NCBI GenBank assembly: GCA_013289615.1
Contig: JABCZO010000020.1
Coordinates: 1-64,000, forward strand
Length of the DNA stretch: 64,000 nucleotides
Reading direction: 5' to 3'
DNA from: Gammaproteobacteria bacterium
Lineage (GTDB): Bacteria; Pseudomonadota; Gammaproteobacteria; Steroidobacterales; Steroidobacteraceae
Made by a program: the position numbers and the translations under genes. Below are positions 63,553 to 64,000 of the stretch, piece after piece. The notes under the pieces are model-generated. The model was not told the origin of the DNA. It saw only the letters and a list, made by a program, of their open reading frames with translations, and made no database searches. Positions within the stretch are counted from its first letter, which is position 1. Each line of letters begins with the position of its first letter.

Positions 63553-64000
63553 ATGCGTATTACATTTCAGGTTGGCGCGGACCCGCGTCACGATCAGGGC
63601 AAGGGTGCGAGCCGCCGCCTGCGTCGTGCCGGTAAGGTTCCCGCGGTTCTTTATGGCGGCGACGGTGAGCCGCGCAATATCACGCTCGATCATCAGCAGC
63701 TGTTGACACTGATCGGTAACGAGAAATTCTATTCCTCGATCATCAGCGTCAATGTCGAAGCGCAGGGCCAGCCGGCCATCGTGCGCGACGTGCAGATGCA
63801 TCCTGCGCGCAATGCCGTGGTGCACGTGGACTTGCAGCGGGTGCTGGAGAACGAAAAACTCAAGATACATCTGCCGATCCACTTCAAGGGTGAAGCGGTG
63901 GCGCCGGGCGTGAAGACGCAGGGCGGCATCGTGTCGCATCTGATCCAGGACGTTGAAGTCAGCTGCCTGCCGAAGGATCTGCCGGAATTTCTGGAGCTGG
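63553..64000 (+). CDS. rplY: 50S ribosomal protein L25 (long, CTC type), partial
   Basis: Open to the window end (149 codons). The start RITFQVGADPRHDQGKGASRRLRRAGKVPAVLYGG and the following strands match bL25, and length beyond 100 residues shows the two-domain CTC/TL5 form. It binds 5S rRNA. ATG 63553 has GGAG at 63541-63544. It is 83 bp after prs, its usual neighbour. The C terminus lies outside. Confidence 0.94.
   Translation, partial: MRITFQVGADPRHDQGKGASRRLRRAGKVPAVLYGGDGEPRNITLDHQQLLTLIGNEKFYSSIISVNVEAQGQPAIVRDVQMHPARNAVVHVDLQRVLENEKLKIHLPIHFKGEAVAPGVKTQGGIVSHLIQDVEVSCLPKDLPEFLEL

Overview
This 64 kb window is a high-G+C piece of a gammaproteobacterial chromosome. The best evidence is two conserved blocks. 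One is the cell-wall elongation operon mreB-mreC-mreD-mrdA-rodA-mltB-rlpA-dacC-dat, next to gatCAB and hslO. The other is the TPR gene-lolB-ispE-tRNA-Gln-prs-rplY block, divergent from prfA. Together with a TonB receptor and TAT-exported and periplasmic redox enzymes, they suggest a free-living, metabolically versatile bacterium near the Xanthomonadales/Nevskiales/Steroidobacter side of the class. That placement is inference. I see no CRISPR array, insertion sequence or rRNA.

Layout. 1-2.7 kb (minus): an isopenicillin N epimerase-like aminotransferase and an amino-acid permease, preceded by a structured RNA region ending in a strong terminator, and one lone phage-type small protein. 2.7-10.2 kb: a signalling island. 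A minus-strand operon encodes a small helical protein, a KaiC-like double ATPase and an unusual GGDEF-histidine kinase fusion. It faces a large PAS/GAF/GGDEF-EAL protein, with three 22-bp direct repeats and an inverted repeat between them. 10.2-16.5 kb (plus): a run of small housekeeping or unknown genes (cupins, GNAT, an interrupted HAD phosphatase, GFA, EamA, TMEM175-like channel, hotdog, VOC, phosphoesterase, YvlD-like, DUF3224). 16.6-21.4 kb: ybeD, an RRM RNA-binding protein, aldo/keto reductase, a secreted helical-toroid protein, sulfurtransferase and others.

21.5-39.5 kb is an amine and amino-acid catabolism region. It contains an IclR regulator, an amino-acid permease, a TAT-exported molybdenum hydroxylase large subunit, a TonB receptor and two c-type cytochromes. 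It also carries both subunits of a tryptophan-tryptophylquinone (TTQ) amine dehydrogenase, a FAD amine oxidase-like protein, a TauE-type exporter, the maturation proteins MauE and MauD, a MocR regulator, a beta-alanine:pyruvate-type aminotransferase and a (methyl)malonate-semialdehyde dehydrogenase. Three intergenic regions in this cluster carry nearly the same 14-bp site, which suggests one regulon. A plausible flow is periplasmic oxidation of primary amines with electrons passed to the cytochromes, then cytoplasmic transamination and oxidation of omega-amino acids to acetyl- or propionyl-CoA.

39.5-64 kb is core genome: dat to mreB (minus), gatCAB-hslO (plus), prmC-ppi-mtgA-yhhQ (minus), prfA (minus), then TPR-lolB-ispE-tRNA-Gln-prs-rplY (plus). 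Two local rearrangements stand out. ybeD lies about 22.7 kb from dat on the same strand, with the catabolic region between them. prfA and prmC are split by an inverted membrane-protein gene.

Most interesting for follow-up: the structured RNA before the aminotransferase, the KaiC/GGDEF-kinase operon with its repeat array, and the mauG-less, split TTQ amine dehydrogenase cluster with its shared operator.
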